This document shows, one piece after another, positions 1 to 8,799 of a stretch of 64,000 nucleotides of DNA. This DNA is from Phyllobacterium pellucidum. Lineage in GTDB: Bacteria; Pseudomonadota; Alphaproteobacteria; Rhizobiales; Rhizobiaceae. Made by a program: the position numbers and the translations under genes. Under the pieces are notes generated by a model. That model was not told the DNA's origin, made no database searches, and was given only the letters and a program-made list of their open reading frames with translations. Position 1 is the first letter of the stretch. Each line of letters begins with the position of its first letter. The stretch spans positions 1,178,001-1,242,000 of the forward strand of contig NZ_JABUMX010000001.1 of the NCBI RefSeq assembly GCF_013327855.1. The letters are read 5' to 3'.

Positions 1-608
1 TCGGCGATTTTCTGCAGGTGGCGAACGAGGACGCTGGTATCGATGCGCCGAAGATCGAACCGCTGACAGCGCGAAAGCACGGTAATCGGCACTTTGCGAA
101 TTTCAGTCGTTGCAAAAATGAACTTCACATGCGGCGGCGGTTCTTCAAGCGTCTTCAACAGGCCATTGAAGGCCTGGTTCGACAGCATGTGCACTTCGTC
201 GATGATATAGACCTTGTAGCGCGCCGAGACCGGGCGATAGCGCACCTGCTCGATGATCTCACGAATGTCGTCGATGCCCGTGTGCGACGCCGCGTCCATC
301 TCGATGACATCGACGTGACGGCCTTCCATGATCGCCTGGCAATGTTCGCCCGGAACGGTGAGGTCTATCGTCGGCTTGTCGATATCGGCAGTCTGGTAGT
401 TGAGTGCACGCGCCAGAATGCGCGCCGTCGTCGTCTTGCCAACGCCGCGTACACCGGTGAGCATCCAGGCCTGGGCAATACGCCCCGTCTCGAACGCATT
501 GGTCAGCGTGCGGACCATCGGCTCCTGGCCGATCAGATCGTTGAAATTCTGCGGGCGGTATTTGCGGGCGAGCACGCGATAGGCGCTGTCTGGCGTTCTT
601 GTATCCAT
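1..608 (-). CDS. dnaX: DNA polymerase III subunit gamma/tau (5' part; 3' end outside window)
   Basis: Clamp-loader ATPase that loads the beta clamp during replication. About 202 N-terminal residues are visible, starting with MDTRTPDSAYRVLARKYRPQ at the ATG read from base 608; the rest lies beyond base 1. Visible motifs are the Walker A loop GVRGVGKTT (about residues 52-60), the Walker B/DEVH box YIIDEVHMLS (134-143), the sensor FATTE (165-169) and LSRCQRF (178-184). The four-cysteine zinc module of E. coli DnaX is reduced to a single Cys (GEHCQAI, about residue 90). The SRP RNA gene lies about 120 bp upstream on the same strand, a frequent bacterial arrangement (ffs-dnaX). Confidence 0.97.
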   Translation of the reverse strand, partial: MDTRTPDSAYRVLARKYRPQNFNDLIGQEPMVRTLTNAFETGRIAQAWMLTGVRGVGKTTTARILARALNYQTADIDKPTIDLTVPGEHCQAIMEGRHVDVIEMDAASHTGIDDIREIIEQVRYRPVSARYKVYIIDEVHMLSNQAFNGLLKTLEEPPPHVKFIFATTEIRKVPITVLSRCQRFDLRRIDTSVLVRHLQKIA

Positions 609-730
609 CGCGTCCTGTTTGGCTCCTGCGCTAAGGCTCCCGACCCTTGCCCTTCACGAAGTCTAACCGCATGCGCCGCAGCGTCAATGCCGCGGACGGC
701 TTTGACACAGGCAAGGTGACAGGAAAAGGT

Positions 731-826
731 GGGAGGCTGGCACGGCGACCCGTGCCTGGCTCGTTGGGGCTGCTTCCTTCCGGACCTGACCCGGTTGGCG
801 AGTGGCTCGTCCACCACCAACCTCCC
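731..826 (-). ncRNA. ffs: Signal recognition particle RNA (bacterial small, 4.5S type)
   Basis: Read on the minus strand, the segment contains the near-invariant SRP apical loop and symmetric bulge region GGTCAGGTCCGGAAGGAAGC (about 792-773). The ends GGGAGG (826-821) and CCTCCC (736-731) pair to close a single long hairpin of about 96 nt, the expected size of bacterial small SRP RNA. It binds Ffh and directs nascent membrane proteins to FtsY/Sec. The exact ends are inferred from the closing stem. It lies upstream of dnaX on the same strand. Confidence 0.93.
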
Positions 827-897
827 GAGGCTCATATCGTCAATCCGCGCGCAAAAAGCAAGCGAAACCGCGAAAAAACTGTTATCTCTTATCGATC

Positions 898-1299
898 ATG
901 ACTTTTGTTCTGGATAACAAACTTGCAGCAGACACCTATTCAATTGCAAGGCTGGGCCTCTGCGATCTGCGCCTTATGAATGACCGCCGCTGGCCGTGGC
1001 TCATCCTCGTGCCGCAGCGGCCGGGGATATGCGAGATTCATGAATTGACCCCGCTCGACCAGACCATTCTGACTTTCGAGGCTGGCATTGCCGCGCAAGC
1101 CCTGAAATCGGTCGTGAATTGCGAAAAGATCAACACCGGCGCGCTCGGCAATATCGTGCGTCAACTGCATCTTCATGTGATTGCCCGCAACAGTGGCGAT
1201 CCCGCCTGGCCCGGCCCGGTCTGGGGTCATGGCACTCGTGAGCCCTACGGCGAAAAAGATGCCCGGGCCTTTGCCAGCGCCATACTCAACGCTATTTAA
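898..1299 (+). CDS. HIT family (histidine triad) protein
   Basis: Protein of 133 aa resembling small HIT-fold nucleotide hydrolases/transferases. The catalytic region reads QLHLHVIAR (about residues 89-97), so the first position of the usual H-x-H-x-H triad is Gln; the two following histidines are kept. The ATG at 898 is chosen because the conserved-looking sequence begins at MTFVLDNK; the frame is open further upstream but has no convincing ribosome site there. The gene ends 54 bp before nudC on the same strand and may be co-transcribed. Substrate cannot be told from sequence. Confidence 0.85.
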   Translation: MTFVLDNKLAADTYSIARLGLCDLRLMNDRRWPWLILVPQRPGICEIHELTPLDQTILTFEAGIAAQALKSVVNCEKINTGALGNIVRQLHLHVIARNSGDPAWPGPVWGHGTREPYGEKDARAFASAILNAI

Positions 1300-1353
1300 T
1301 CCGTCAACATCATCAATGCCCTGTCCCCCGGGTCCGTTTCTGGAGCTCCAAGC

Positions 1354-2280
1354 ATGTCGTTTCGCCTTTTCGATGTCCCGGAAAAGGAACCCAGCCATTT
1401 CGTCGGATTTGCCGGCAACCGGATCAACCGCCACGCTGAAAAGCGCAGCGACGACGCCGTCGATGTTGCGCTAGCCAATGCCGATGCACGGATGCTCCTG
1501 ATCGGGCAAGGTAAGGTGTTGGTGGCTGACGGCAATGCTTTCTTTACGCTAAAGGACGCAGCGCCTTTTCTGCCTGCGCGGTCTTCCACGGTTTATCTCG
1601 GCCTGCAGGACGACGCGCCCATTCTTGCTGCACCGAGCGCTTTTGATTTTTCTGCGCTGCCTGGGGCAGTCCAGGCAATCGACTACCGCTCCGTTTATAC
1701 GCAGGGCATCATCCCGCCCGACCAGCTCGGCGCGATGGCCCAGGCGGTTTCGCTCCTGACCTGGAACGAGAATAACAAGTACTGCGGGCGCTGCGGCACA
1801 AAGACCCTGATGCGCGACGGCGGCTACCGGCGAACCTGCCCCAACTGCGAGGCGCAACACTTTCCCCGGACCGATCCCGTGGCGATCATGATGGTGGTGC
1901 GTGGCGACAAGTGCCTCCTGGCGCGCGGGCCGCATTTTGGTCCGGGCATGTATTCCTGCCTGGCCGGCTTTATTGAACCTGGCGAGACGATCGAAAATGC
2001 CGTGCGACGCGAAACCTTCGAAGAAACGAACCTCAAGATCGGCCGGGTGCTGTATCACGCGAGCCAGCCCTGGCCATTTCCCTACTCCCTGATGATCGGC
2101 TGTCATGCCGAGGCGCTTTCGGATGACTTTATCCTTGACCGGGCCGAGCTGGAGGACGGGCGCTGGTTCTCACGCGACGCGGTGGTGTCGATGCTCGACC
2201 GGACCCATCCGGACGGCCTGATCACCCCTCCTCCCGGCGCCATCGCCGCTCATCTCATTCGCAGCTGGGTGGAAGGTTGA
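1354..2280 (+). CDS. nudC: NAD+ diphosphatase NudC (Nudix hydrolase)
   Basis: Hydrolyses NAD(H) to NMN(H) and AMP; family members also remove NAD caps from RNA. Length 308 aa. A zinc ribbon CGRCG...CPNC lies at about residues 144-165, the Nudix box starting GFIEPGETIENAVRRE with EE-T at about 205-225, and the NudC signature SQPWPFPYS at about 237-245, which separates NudC from other Nudix proteins. An N-terminal domain of about 130 residues precedes the ribbon, as expected. Follows the HIT gene on the same strand; convergent with pheA. Confidence 0.95.
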   Translation: MSFRLFDVPEKEPSHFVGFAGNRINRHAEKRSDDAVDVALANADARMLLIGQGKVLVADGNAFFTLKDAAPFLPARSSTVYLGLQDDAPILAAPSAFDFSALPGAVQAIDYRSVYTQGIIPPDQLGAMAQAVSLLTWNENNKYCGRCGTKTLMRDGGYRRTCPNCEAQHFPRTDPVAIMMVVRGDKCLLARGPHFGPGMYSCLAGFIEPGETIENAVRRETFEETNLKIGRVLYHASQPWPFPYSLMIGCHAEALSDDFILDRAELEDGRWFSRDAVVSMLDRTHPDGLITPPPGAIAAHLIRSWVEG

Positions 2281-2287
2281 GGGTACG

Positions 2288-3151
2288 CTACTCTTCCTCG
2301 GCCTGCGAACTGCGGAAGGTGGTGTCGGCCGGATAGACACCGAGGATGCGGACTTCCTTCGAGAAGAATTCGAGCTCATCGAGCGCATGTGCCACGTTCT
2401 TGTCGTCCGGATGACCCTCGATATCCGCGTAAAACTGCGTCGCGGTGAACTTTCCGTCGATCTGGTAGCTTTCGAGCTTCGTCATGTTGACGCCGTTCGT
2501 CGCAAATCCGCCCATGGCCTTGTAAAGCGCCGCGGGCACGTTGCGCACGCGGAAGACGAAAGTCGTCATCATCAGTTCATCAGAGCCCCGCGGGGCCCAT
2601 TTCTTGGTCTTGTTGAGAACGACGAAGCGCGTGACGTTATTTTCCGTGTCCTCCACATCCTCTTCGAGAATATCGAGGCCGTACAAAGAGGCGGCGAGGC
2701 GGGGGGCGAGCGCCGCCATCGTCTTGTCCTTGACATCGGCAACGAGCCGGGCTGCGCCGGCCGTGTCGCCGGCGATCACCGGCTTCCAGCTGTTCTTGCG
2801 GATGTATTTCCGGCACTGGCCGAGCGCATGGATATGACTGTGCACGGAAGTGATGTCGCTGCGCTTGGTGCCGGGCAACACCATCAATTGAAAATGAATG
2901 GGCAGGAAGTATTCGCCGACGATGTGCAGCCGCGATTCCGGCAGGAGGTGATGGATATCGGCGACGCGCCCCGCGATCGTGTTTTCGATCGGAATCATCG
3001 CAAGGTCGGCGGCACCGCTCTCGACTGCATTGAACGCATCTTCAAAAGTCGGGCATGGCAGTGGTTCCATGTCGGGAAACATGTTGCGGCAGGCCGTATC
3101 GGAATTTGCGCCGGGTTCGCCCTGGAACGAGATGCGGTTGGTCGTTGCCAT
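2288..3151 (-). CDS. pheA: Prephenate dehydratase
   Basis: Converts prephenate to phenylpyruvate in phenylalanine synthesis. Protein of 287 aa with the periplasmic-binding-like catalytic domain first: ISFQGEPGANSD near the N terminus, IPIENTIAGRV (about 54-64), HSHIHALGQC and the substrate-binding NNVTRFVVL (about 170-178). A C-terminal ACT domain follows (TTFVFRVRN to about 270) with the allosteric KLESYQ segment in place of the more usual ESRP, implying feedback control by phenylalanine. There is no fused chorismate mutase. Starts 2 nt after the kdsB stop, so it is the second gene of a kdsB-pheA operon. Confidence 0.96.
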   Translation of the reverse strand: MATTNRISFQGEPGANSDTACRNMFPDMEPLPCPTFEDAFNAVESGAADLAMIPIENTIAGRVADIHHLLPESRLHIVGEYFLPIHFQLMVLPGTKRSDITSVHSHIHALGQCRKYIRKNSWKPVIAGDTAGAARLVADVKDKTMAALAPRLAASLYGLDILEEDVEDTENNVTRFVVLNKTKKWAPRGSDELMMTTFVFRVRNVPAALYKAMGGFATNGVNMTKLESYQIDGKFTATQFYADIEGHPDDKNVAHALDELEFFSKEVRILGVYPADTTFRSSQAEEE

Positions 3152-3153
3152 TA

Positions 3154-3894
3154 TTATCTGCCTTTTGAGGAAGTAAGGATTTCTCGCGCCCGTTCGAGAT
3201 CTTCCGGCGTATCGACGCCGAGCGGCACCGAATCGACGATCTCGACGTCAATGCGCATGCCCGCTTCGAGCGCGCGCAGCTGTTCAAGGCGTTCCCGGCG
3301 CTCCAGAGACGAAGGCCCGAGGCTCACAAACCGCTCGAGCGCAGCTCTCCGGTAAGCGTAGAGCCCAATGTGATGGTAGAGCGGCCCCTCACCCCACGGC
3401 GCTGTTGCGCGGGTGAAATAGAGGGCCCGCATCTGGTCGGGACCAATCGGCGAACCGATGATCTTGACCACGTTCGGATTGGTCTTCTCGTCCTCGCGGC
3501 GGATTTCGACGCCGAGCGTCGCGATATCGGCGGGGCCGGACTGCAGGGGCTTGAGCGAGCGCCTGATGATATCGGCCTCGATGGTCGGAAGATCGCCCTG
3601 GACATTGACAACTGCATCGACGCTGCCGTCAGGGTCGAGTGCGAGAAGCGCCTCGTGGATGCGATCCGAACCCGATTCGTGGTCGGCCCGCGTCATGATC
3701 GCCTCGATGCCGTGCGCTTCTATGGCCGATTTGACGTCGGGACTATCTGTCGCAACGACGGTTCGCCCGAGACCGGCGGCGATCGCGCGCTCGGCGACAT
3801 GCACGATCATCGGCTTTCCCGCAATATCGGCCAGTGGCTTGTTGGGCAGCCGGGTCGAGGCCATCCGGGCAGGGATCAGGGTCAATATTTTCAT
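3154..3894 (-). CDS. kdsB: 3-deoxy-manno-octulosonate cytidylyltransferase (CMP-Kdo synthetase)
   Basis: Activates Kdo with CTP for lipopolysaccharide core synthesis. Protein of 246 aa, normal for KdsB. The nucleotide-binding start [19 protein letters not shown] (residues 6-24), VATDS (about 48-52), NVQGDLP (about 99-105) and the ALYFTRA segment are characteristic of the family. It is divergent from cycM and leads the kdsB-pheA pair. The divergent region carries an AATGCAG/CTGCATT inverted repeat. Confidence 0.96.
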   Translation of the reverse strand: MKILTLIPARMASTRLPNKPLADIAGKPMIVHVAERAIAAGLGRTVVATDSPDVKSAIEAHGIEAIMTRADHESGSDRIHEALLALDPDGSVDAVVNVQGDLPTIEADIIRRSLKPLQSGPADIATLGVEIRREDEKTNPNVVKIIGSPIGPDQMRALYFTRATAPWGEGPLYHHIGLYAYRRAALERFVSLGPSSLERRERLEQLRALEAGMRIDVEIVDSVPLGVDTPEDLERAREILTSSKGR

Positions 3895-4010
3895 CGTTGC
3901 ACACGGTCTAAGGTGTCAAAAAGTCTCAGGCAGAAGCGCCCTTATATGTGTTGCAAGTCTTCAGCAAAAGACCTAGTTTCCGCGCGATCACGAGGGGACT
4001 CTTGTCAAGA

Positions 4011-4028
4011 AATGCAGCGCACTGCATT
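4011..4028. promoter_or_regulatory. Inverted repeat in the kdsB/cycM divergent region
   Basis: Perfect 7-bp arms AATGCAG and CTGCATT around the 4-nt centre CGCA. It sits between the two divergent starts (kdsB at 3894, cycM at 4155), where an operator or a short leader hairpin would be expected. No regulator can be assigned from sequence. Confidence 0.3.
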
Positions 4029-4154
4029 GACCAGATATTGAGAACCTCCGCAAGTGTGCTGAACATCGAGCCCTGCAATTGCTCCAGGCAAGCGTCAGAG
4101 TGGACTTGATATTGAGCGCACTTGAACAGGACACAAGTGGAGCACTGATCGACG

Positions 4155-4844
4155 ATGGAATCGACCCCGTTCAACAAATATGCCATGGCGTTTCTGGCAA
4201 CCGTGTTCGTTGTCATGACGGCAGGTATCCTGTCCGATTCTATTTTCGACTCGCATGCGCCAGAAAAGCCCGGCTTCATCATCCAGGCCGCCGAGGCCGG
4301 TGGTGAAGGCGAAGCCGGCGCTGCTGCACCCGCTGCAGAAGCCGTGCCGATCGCGACGCTGCTGGCTTCAGCTGATGCAACCCGCGGCGAAGCCGTTTTC
4401 AAGCGCTGCGCTGCCTGCCACACCGGCGAAAAGGGTGGCCCGAACAAGGTCGGTCCGAACCTCTGGGACATCGTCGATCGCCCGATCGCGACACATGAAG
4501 GCTTCAGCTATTCCTCGGCCATCAAGGATTTCTCCAAGGGCGGACAGGAAAAGTGGACTTTCGACCATCTCAACCACTTCCTGACATCGCCGAAGGGCTA
4601 CATCAAGGGCACGGCAATGGGCTTTGCCGGCGACAAGAAGGATAATGAGCGCGCCGACCTCATTGCCTATCTGCGCACGCTGTCCGACAGTCCGAAGCCG
4701 CTTCCGACCGCTGATGCCGCACCTGCAGGCGGCGATGCCGCCAAGCCTGCCGACGCAGCAGCACCTGCCGCTCCTGCCGCGCCCGCTGCGGAGAAGCCGG
4801 CCGACGGCGCTGCTCCCGCTGCTCCGGAAGCACCGAAGAACTAA
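4155..4844 (+). CDS. cycM: Membrane-anchored cytochrome c (CycM-like)
   Basis: Class I c-type cytochrome held in the inner membrane and facing the periplasm; CycM homologues carry electrons from the bc1 complex to terminal oxidase. Length 229 aa. An uncleaved anchor [19 protein letters not shown] lies at about 8-26. The haem site CAACH is at about 84-88, with the distal Met ligand in KGTAMGFAG (about 151-159). After the haem domain there is a tail of about 55 residues made mostly of Ala and Pro (from SDSPKPLP on). An intrinsic terminator follows 19 bp after the stop. Confidence 0.9.
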   Translation: MESTPFNKYAMAFLATVFVVMTAGILSDSIFDSHAPEKPGFIIQAAEAGGEGEAGAAAPAAEAVPIATLLASADATRGEAVFKRCAACHTGEKGGPNKVGPNLWDIVDRPIATHEGFSYSSAIKDFSKGGQEKWTFDHLNHFLTSPKGYIKGTAMGFAGDKKDNERADLIAYLRTLSDSPKPLPTADAAPAGGDAAKPADAAAPAAPAAPAAEKPADGAAPAAPEAPKN

Positions 4845-4862
4845 ATCCGTCACAATTGCTTT

Positions 4863-4892
4863 AAAAAAGCCGGGCCTGCGCCCGGCTTTTTT
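4863..4892 (+). terminator. Rho-independent terminator after cycM
   Basis: GCCGGGC and GCCCGGC arms around a 2-nt or slightly larger loop, flanked by A6 and T6 runs. The symmetric A/T flanks allow it to act in either direction, but only cycM ends here. Confidence 0.9.
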
Positions 4893-4984
4893 GCATCAAC
4901 TGCGCGTGTTTTTAACGTGAAGGCCTGTTCTCTGCCGCAATTTCTCTTAGAATTGTGACTGTAGAGAATCCGTGGAGACCTGAT

Positions 4985-6868
4985 TTGCGATTTCGCCCCC
5001 TCATTGCCAGCCTTGCCCTTTTCGCCGCTTTCAGCGTCGCTTCCCATCAGAGTGTACAGGCTGCGGAACCCGAATGGAGAAAGGCCGCGAGCGTCCTCGG
5101 CGAACCAAAATACGGCGACGATTTCAAGCACTACGACTACGTCAATCCCGATCCGCCGAAAGGCGGGACGCTCAACCAGACCGCGTACGGATCGTTTGAC
5201 AGTCTCAACCCCTTTGTCGTGCAGGGAACGCCAGCAGCGGGGCTGCCTGCCACCGTCGGCGGTGGCTTGCTTTACGATACGCTGCTCAGCCAATCCCTCG
5301 ATCAGCCAGCGACAAATTACGGGCTCATCGCCGAGGCTATCGCCTATCCGGATGACTATTCCTCGGTAAAATTTCGCCTGAACCCCGCTGCGAGGTGGCA
5401 TGACGGCCAGCCGATCACCGTGGACGATGTCATCTGGTCCTTCGACACGCTGAAAGCCCAAAGCCCCCTGTACAATAAATATTATCACGATGTGACCAAA
5501 GCGGAGAAAACCGGCGACCACGAGGTGACGTTCACCTTTTCGAGCGGCGGCAACCGCGAACTGCCGAGTATCATGGGCGATTTCCCGATCCTGCCCAAGC
5601 ATTGGTGGGAGGGTAACGACGCGAGCGGCAAGAAGCGCGATATAAGCAAGCCAACAACAGAAATCCCACTTGGCTCATCCGCCTACAAGATCGAGAGCGT
5701 CTCACCCGGCAATACCATCGTCTGGAGCCGTGTGGCGGACTATTGGGGCAAGGACTTGCCGGTAAATATCGGCCGCAACAATTTCGATCGTATTCGCTAC
5801 GAGTATTTCCGCGACCAGAATGCCGAGTGGGAAGCCTTCAAGAAGGGAGGCTTCGAGGACTACCGCCCGGAAGCCAGTATTGGCAAATGGATGCGCGGTT
5901 ATGACTTTCCGGCCTTCCAGCGCGGCGATGTGGTCAAGGCCGTGTTTCCGCTACGTTCATCCGGGCGCATGCAGGGTTTCCTGATCAACACCCGGCGCGA
6001 CAAATTCAAGGATCCGCGCGTCCGCCAGGCTCTGACCTGGGCTTATGATTTCGAGAGCATGAGCAAGAATCTCTTCTTCGGGCAATACAAGCGCATAAAC
6101 AGCTATTTCTCCGGTTCGGAACTCGCGTCGAGCGGCCTGCCGACGGGCAAGGAGCTTGAAATCCTTGAAACAGTGAAAGGCGACGTGCCGGAGGAAGTTT
6201 TCACCAAGGAGTTCAAGCTGCCCGTATACGATACGCCCCAATCGCAGCGGGACAATCTGCGCCAGGCCGTCACGCTGCTGCGCGACGCGGGTTACGAGCA
6301 GAAGAACGGCAAGCTCGTCAATGCCAAGACCGGCGAACCATTCACCATCGAATTCCTGGCGGACGATCCGGCGGATGAGCGCTTTATCGGGCCGTTCATG
6401 GCCAGCCTTCGAAAGCTCGGCATCGATGCCCAGATCAGGGTCGTGGACAACGCCCAATATACCGCCCGGATCAATGATTTCGATTTCGATATCACCACCC
6501 CGAACGTCGTTCTTTCCCAAAGCCTGTCGCCGGGCAACGAGCAACGCGATTTCTGGGGTTCGGGCGCTGCCGACACACCCGGCAGCCGCAACTACATGGG
6601 CATCAAGAATCCGGCCGTCGACAAGCTGATCGACCGGATCATCTTTGCCAAGGACCGGGATGAACTCGTCGCCGCCACCCACGCTCTCGACCGGGTATTG
6701 TTGTGGAACTACTACGCCGTCCCGCAATGGTATGACGATCGCATCAAGATCGCCTACTGGAACAAATTCGGCATGCCGGCCAAACAGCCGGACTATGCAG
6801 GTATCGACCCGTTCTCATGGTGGATCGACACGGCCAAGGAGCAGGCGTTGAAAGCGCGCGCCGAATGA
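4985..6868 (+). CDS. yejA: Peptide ABC transporter periplasmic binding protein, YejA type (first copy)
   Basis: Solute-binding protein of the SBP_bac_5 family feeding a YejBEF importer; YejABEF systems import peptides such as microcin C and, in rhizobia and Brucella, affect sensitivity to host peptides. I favour the TTG at 4985, preceded by GGAGA with 6-nt spacing; a GTG at 4955 is in frame. A Sec signal peptide follows (LRFRPLIASLALFAAFSV...VQAAE). Family motifs include YDYVNPDPPKGGTL near the N terminus, LRPAARWHDGQPIT-like RWHDGQPITVDDV and FRDQNAEWEAFKKGGF. Length about 627 aa. Its stop overlaps the next gene's start (ATGA). Confidence 0.93.
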   Translation: MRFRPLIASLALFAAFSVASHQSVQAAEPEWRKAASVLGEPKYGDDFKHYDYVNPDPPKGGTLNQTAYGSFDSLNPFVVQGTPAAGLPATVGGGLLYDTLLSQSLDQPATNYGLIAEAIAYPDDYSSVKFRLNPAARWHDGQPITVDDVIWSFDTLKAQSPLYNKYYHDVTKAEKTGDHEVTFTFSSGGNRELPSIMGDFPILPKHWWEGNDASGKKRDISKPTTEIPLGSSAYKIESVSPGNTIVWSRVADYWGKDLPVNIGRNNFDRIRYEYFRDQNAEWEAFKKGGFEDYRPEASIGKWMRGYDFPAFQRGDVVKAVFPLRSSGRMQGFLINTRRDKFKDPRVRQALTWAYDFESMSKNLFFGQYKRINSYFSGSELASSGLPTGKELEILETVKGDVPEEVFTKEFKLPVYDTPQSQRDNLRQAVTLLRDAGYEQKNGKLVNAKTGEPFTIEFLADDPADERFIGPFMASLRKLGIDAQIRVVDNAQYTARINDFDFDITTPNVVLSQSLSPGNEQRDFWGSGAADTPGSRNYMGIKNPAVDKLIDRIIFAKDRDELVAATHALDRVLLWNYYAVPQWYDDRIKIAYWNKFGMPAKQPDYAGIDPFSWWIDTAKEQALKARAE

Positions 6869-8736
6869 CGCAGCTCAACCGGCGCGATCTTTTGAAGTTT
6901 TCGAGCGCAACACTTCTGACCGCTTGTTCGCCGCGCATTGCGTTTGCAGAGATTGCCACCGGGGTGCCGTTGCACGGTCTGTCGGCGTTTGGCGAGTTGA
7001 AATACCCGAAGGATTTCAAAAACTTCGACTATGCCAACCCGGATGCGCCGAAGGGCGGGACCTTCGCCTTTTCTCCGGCGAACTGGCTCTATAATCAGTC
7101 GCCACAGACCTTCAACACGCTCAATACCTATTCGGCCAAGGGTGATGCGCCGCCGCGCATGGAAATCTGCTACGACACGCTGATGGAGGAAGCGCTCGAC
7201 GAGCCGGACTCGATCTACGGCCTCGTCGCGGAGAGCGTCACTGCCACGGCCGATCGCAACACATTCACCTTCAAACTGCGCCCCGCAGCGCGTTTCCACG
7301 ATGGGTCGCCCCTAACGGCCCACGACGTCGTTTTCAGCTTCCAGTCGATCAAGGAGAAAGGGCATCCGGAGCTTCTGCTGTTGCTGACCGAGATGAAGGA
7401 GATCGTCGCCGAGGATGACCAGACGCTGCGCATCGCCTTTACCGGCAAACATTCCGACCGCGCGATACTCGATATCGCCAGCAACATGCCGATTCTTTCA
7501 AAGGCGTGGTTTGCTGGCCGCGCGTTCGATGCATCGACGCTCGAGACCCCGCTCGGCTCCGGCCCTTATCGTGTCGGCCGGATGGCACCGGGCAAGGGCA
7601 TCGAATACCAGCGTGTCGATGAATACTGGGCGAAGGACCTTCCGGTACGGCGCGGACTGAATCACTTCGATACGATCAAGATCGAGTTCTACCGCGACCG
7701 CCAGCCCGAGTTCGAAGCCTTCAAGAAGGGTGACATATTCTGGCGCATGGAGCACACGGCAAAGACTTGGGTCACCGAGTATAATTTCCCGGCCATCCAG
7801 CAGAAGCGCGTGATCCAGCGTGAGTTTCCCGACGAGAAACGCCCGCACTTGCAAGCATGGGCGGTCAACCAGCGGCGGGAGCGCTTTCGCAATCCGAAGG
7901 TGCGGGAGGCCATTGCGCTGTGCTTCGACTTCGCGTGGACCCGGAAGAACCTGTTCTATGGCATGTACGAGCAGTCGCAGTCGCTGTTCGAGATGTCGGA
8001 CTTTCGTTCGAACGGCATGCCCTCCCCGCAGGAACTTGCCATAATGGAGCCGCTGCGCGATCGCCTGCCGGAGGGCATTTTCGGCGAAGCGGTGATCCAG
8101 TCGACGACCGATGGTTCAGGGCGCGACCGCAAGAATTTACGCCGCGCTGTCGAGCTTCTACAGGAAGCAGGGTTCAAACGTGAGAACAACCGATTTGTCG
8201 ACGGTGCCGGCAAATCGTTCGGCCTCGAAATACTGATCCAGGCGGAGGTGTTCACCCGCTCTTATTCGCCTTTCATCAACAATCTCCAGGCAATCGGCGT
8301 CAATGCCTCCCTGCGTCTTGTCGATCCGGCTCAATACCAGCTTCGGGTACAGGATTTCGATTTCGACATCATCGGTGTAGCCGTCATGCTGAACGCGACC
8401 CCGACGTCGGAATCGCTCACATCAATGTTCGGCTCGCGGTCGGCCTCGGCGCCGGGTTCCTATAACCTTCCCGGAATCGCCGATCCCGTTATCGACGCAC
8501 TGATCGAGAAGGTTGGCGAAGCGCGTTCCCGCGACGATTTGGTCACAGTCATGCGTGTTCTCGATCGACTCTTGCGTATAAGACGCGACTGGATTCCAAA
8601 TTGGTACTCAGCGAATCACCTCGTCGCCTATTGGGACATGTTCGGCTTCAAGGAGCCCAAGCCCGATTATGGCTTTCCGGTTGAGTCGCTGTGGTGGTTC
8701 GATGAAGCAAAGGCAAAGGCTATTGGCAAGGCTTGA
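6865..8736 (+). CDS. yejA: Peptide ABC transporter binding protein, YejA type (second copy)
   Basis: Paralogue of the preceding protein (FDYANPDAPKGGT, ARFHDGSPLTAHDVVFSF, FYRDRQPEFEAFKKGD), 623 aa from the ATG at 6865, which overlaps the previous stop by 4 bp. The N terminus differs: MTQLNRRDLLKFSS looks like a twin-arginine signal (NRRDLLK), followed by LLTACS, which fits a lipobox. It could therefore be exported folded by Tat and/or lipid-anchored, whereas the first copy has a plain Sec signal. Both would feed the one permease encoded downstream. Confidence 0.93.
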   Translation: MTQLNRRDLLKFSSATLLTACSPRIAFAEIATGVPLHGLSAFGELKYPKDFKNFDYANPDAPKGGTFAFSPANWLYNQSPQTFNTLNTYSAKGDAPPRMEICYDTLMEEALDEPDSIYGLVAESVTATADRNTFTFKLRPAARFHDGSPLTAHDVVFSFQSIKEKGHPELLLLLTEMKEIVAEDDQTLRIAFTGKHSDRAILDIASNMPILSKAWFAGRAFDASTLETPLGSGPYRVGRMAPGKGIEYQRVDEYWAKDLPVRRGLNHFDTIKIEFYRDRQPEFEAFKKGDIFWRMEHTAKTWVTEYNFPAIQQKRVIQREFPDEKRPHLQAWAVNQRRERFRNPKVREAIALCFDFAWTRKNLFYGMYEQSQSLFEMSDFRSNGMPSPQELAIMEPLRDRLPEGIFGEAVIQSTTDGSGRDRKNLRRAVELLQEAGFKRENNRFVDGAGKSFGLEILIQAEVFTRSYSPFINNLQAIGVNASLRLVDPAQYQLRVQDFDFDIIGVAVMLNATPTSESLTSMFGSRSASAPGSYNLPGIADPVIDALIEKVGEARSRDDLVTVMRVLDRLLRIRRDWIPNWYSANHLVAYWDMFGFKEPKPDYGFPVESLWWFDEAKAKAIGKA

Positions 8737-8799
8737 AGATCAAGGAAACGTCCTGCGCGTTTCGTCTATCGATTTAATCTTTGGCGGAGTCGTTGCCTG

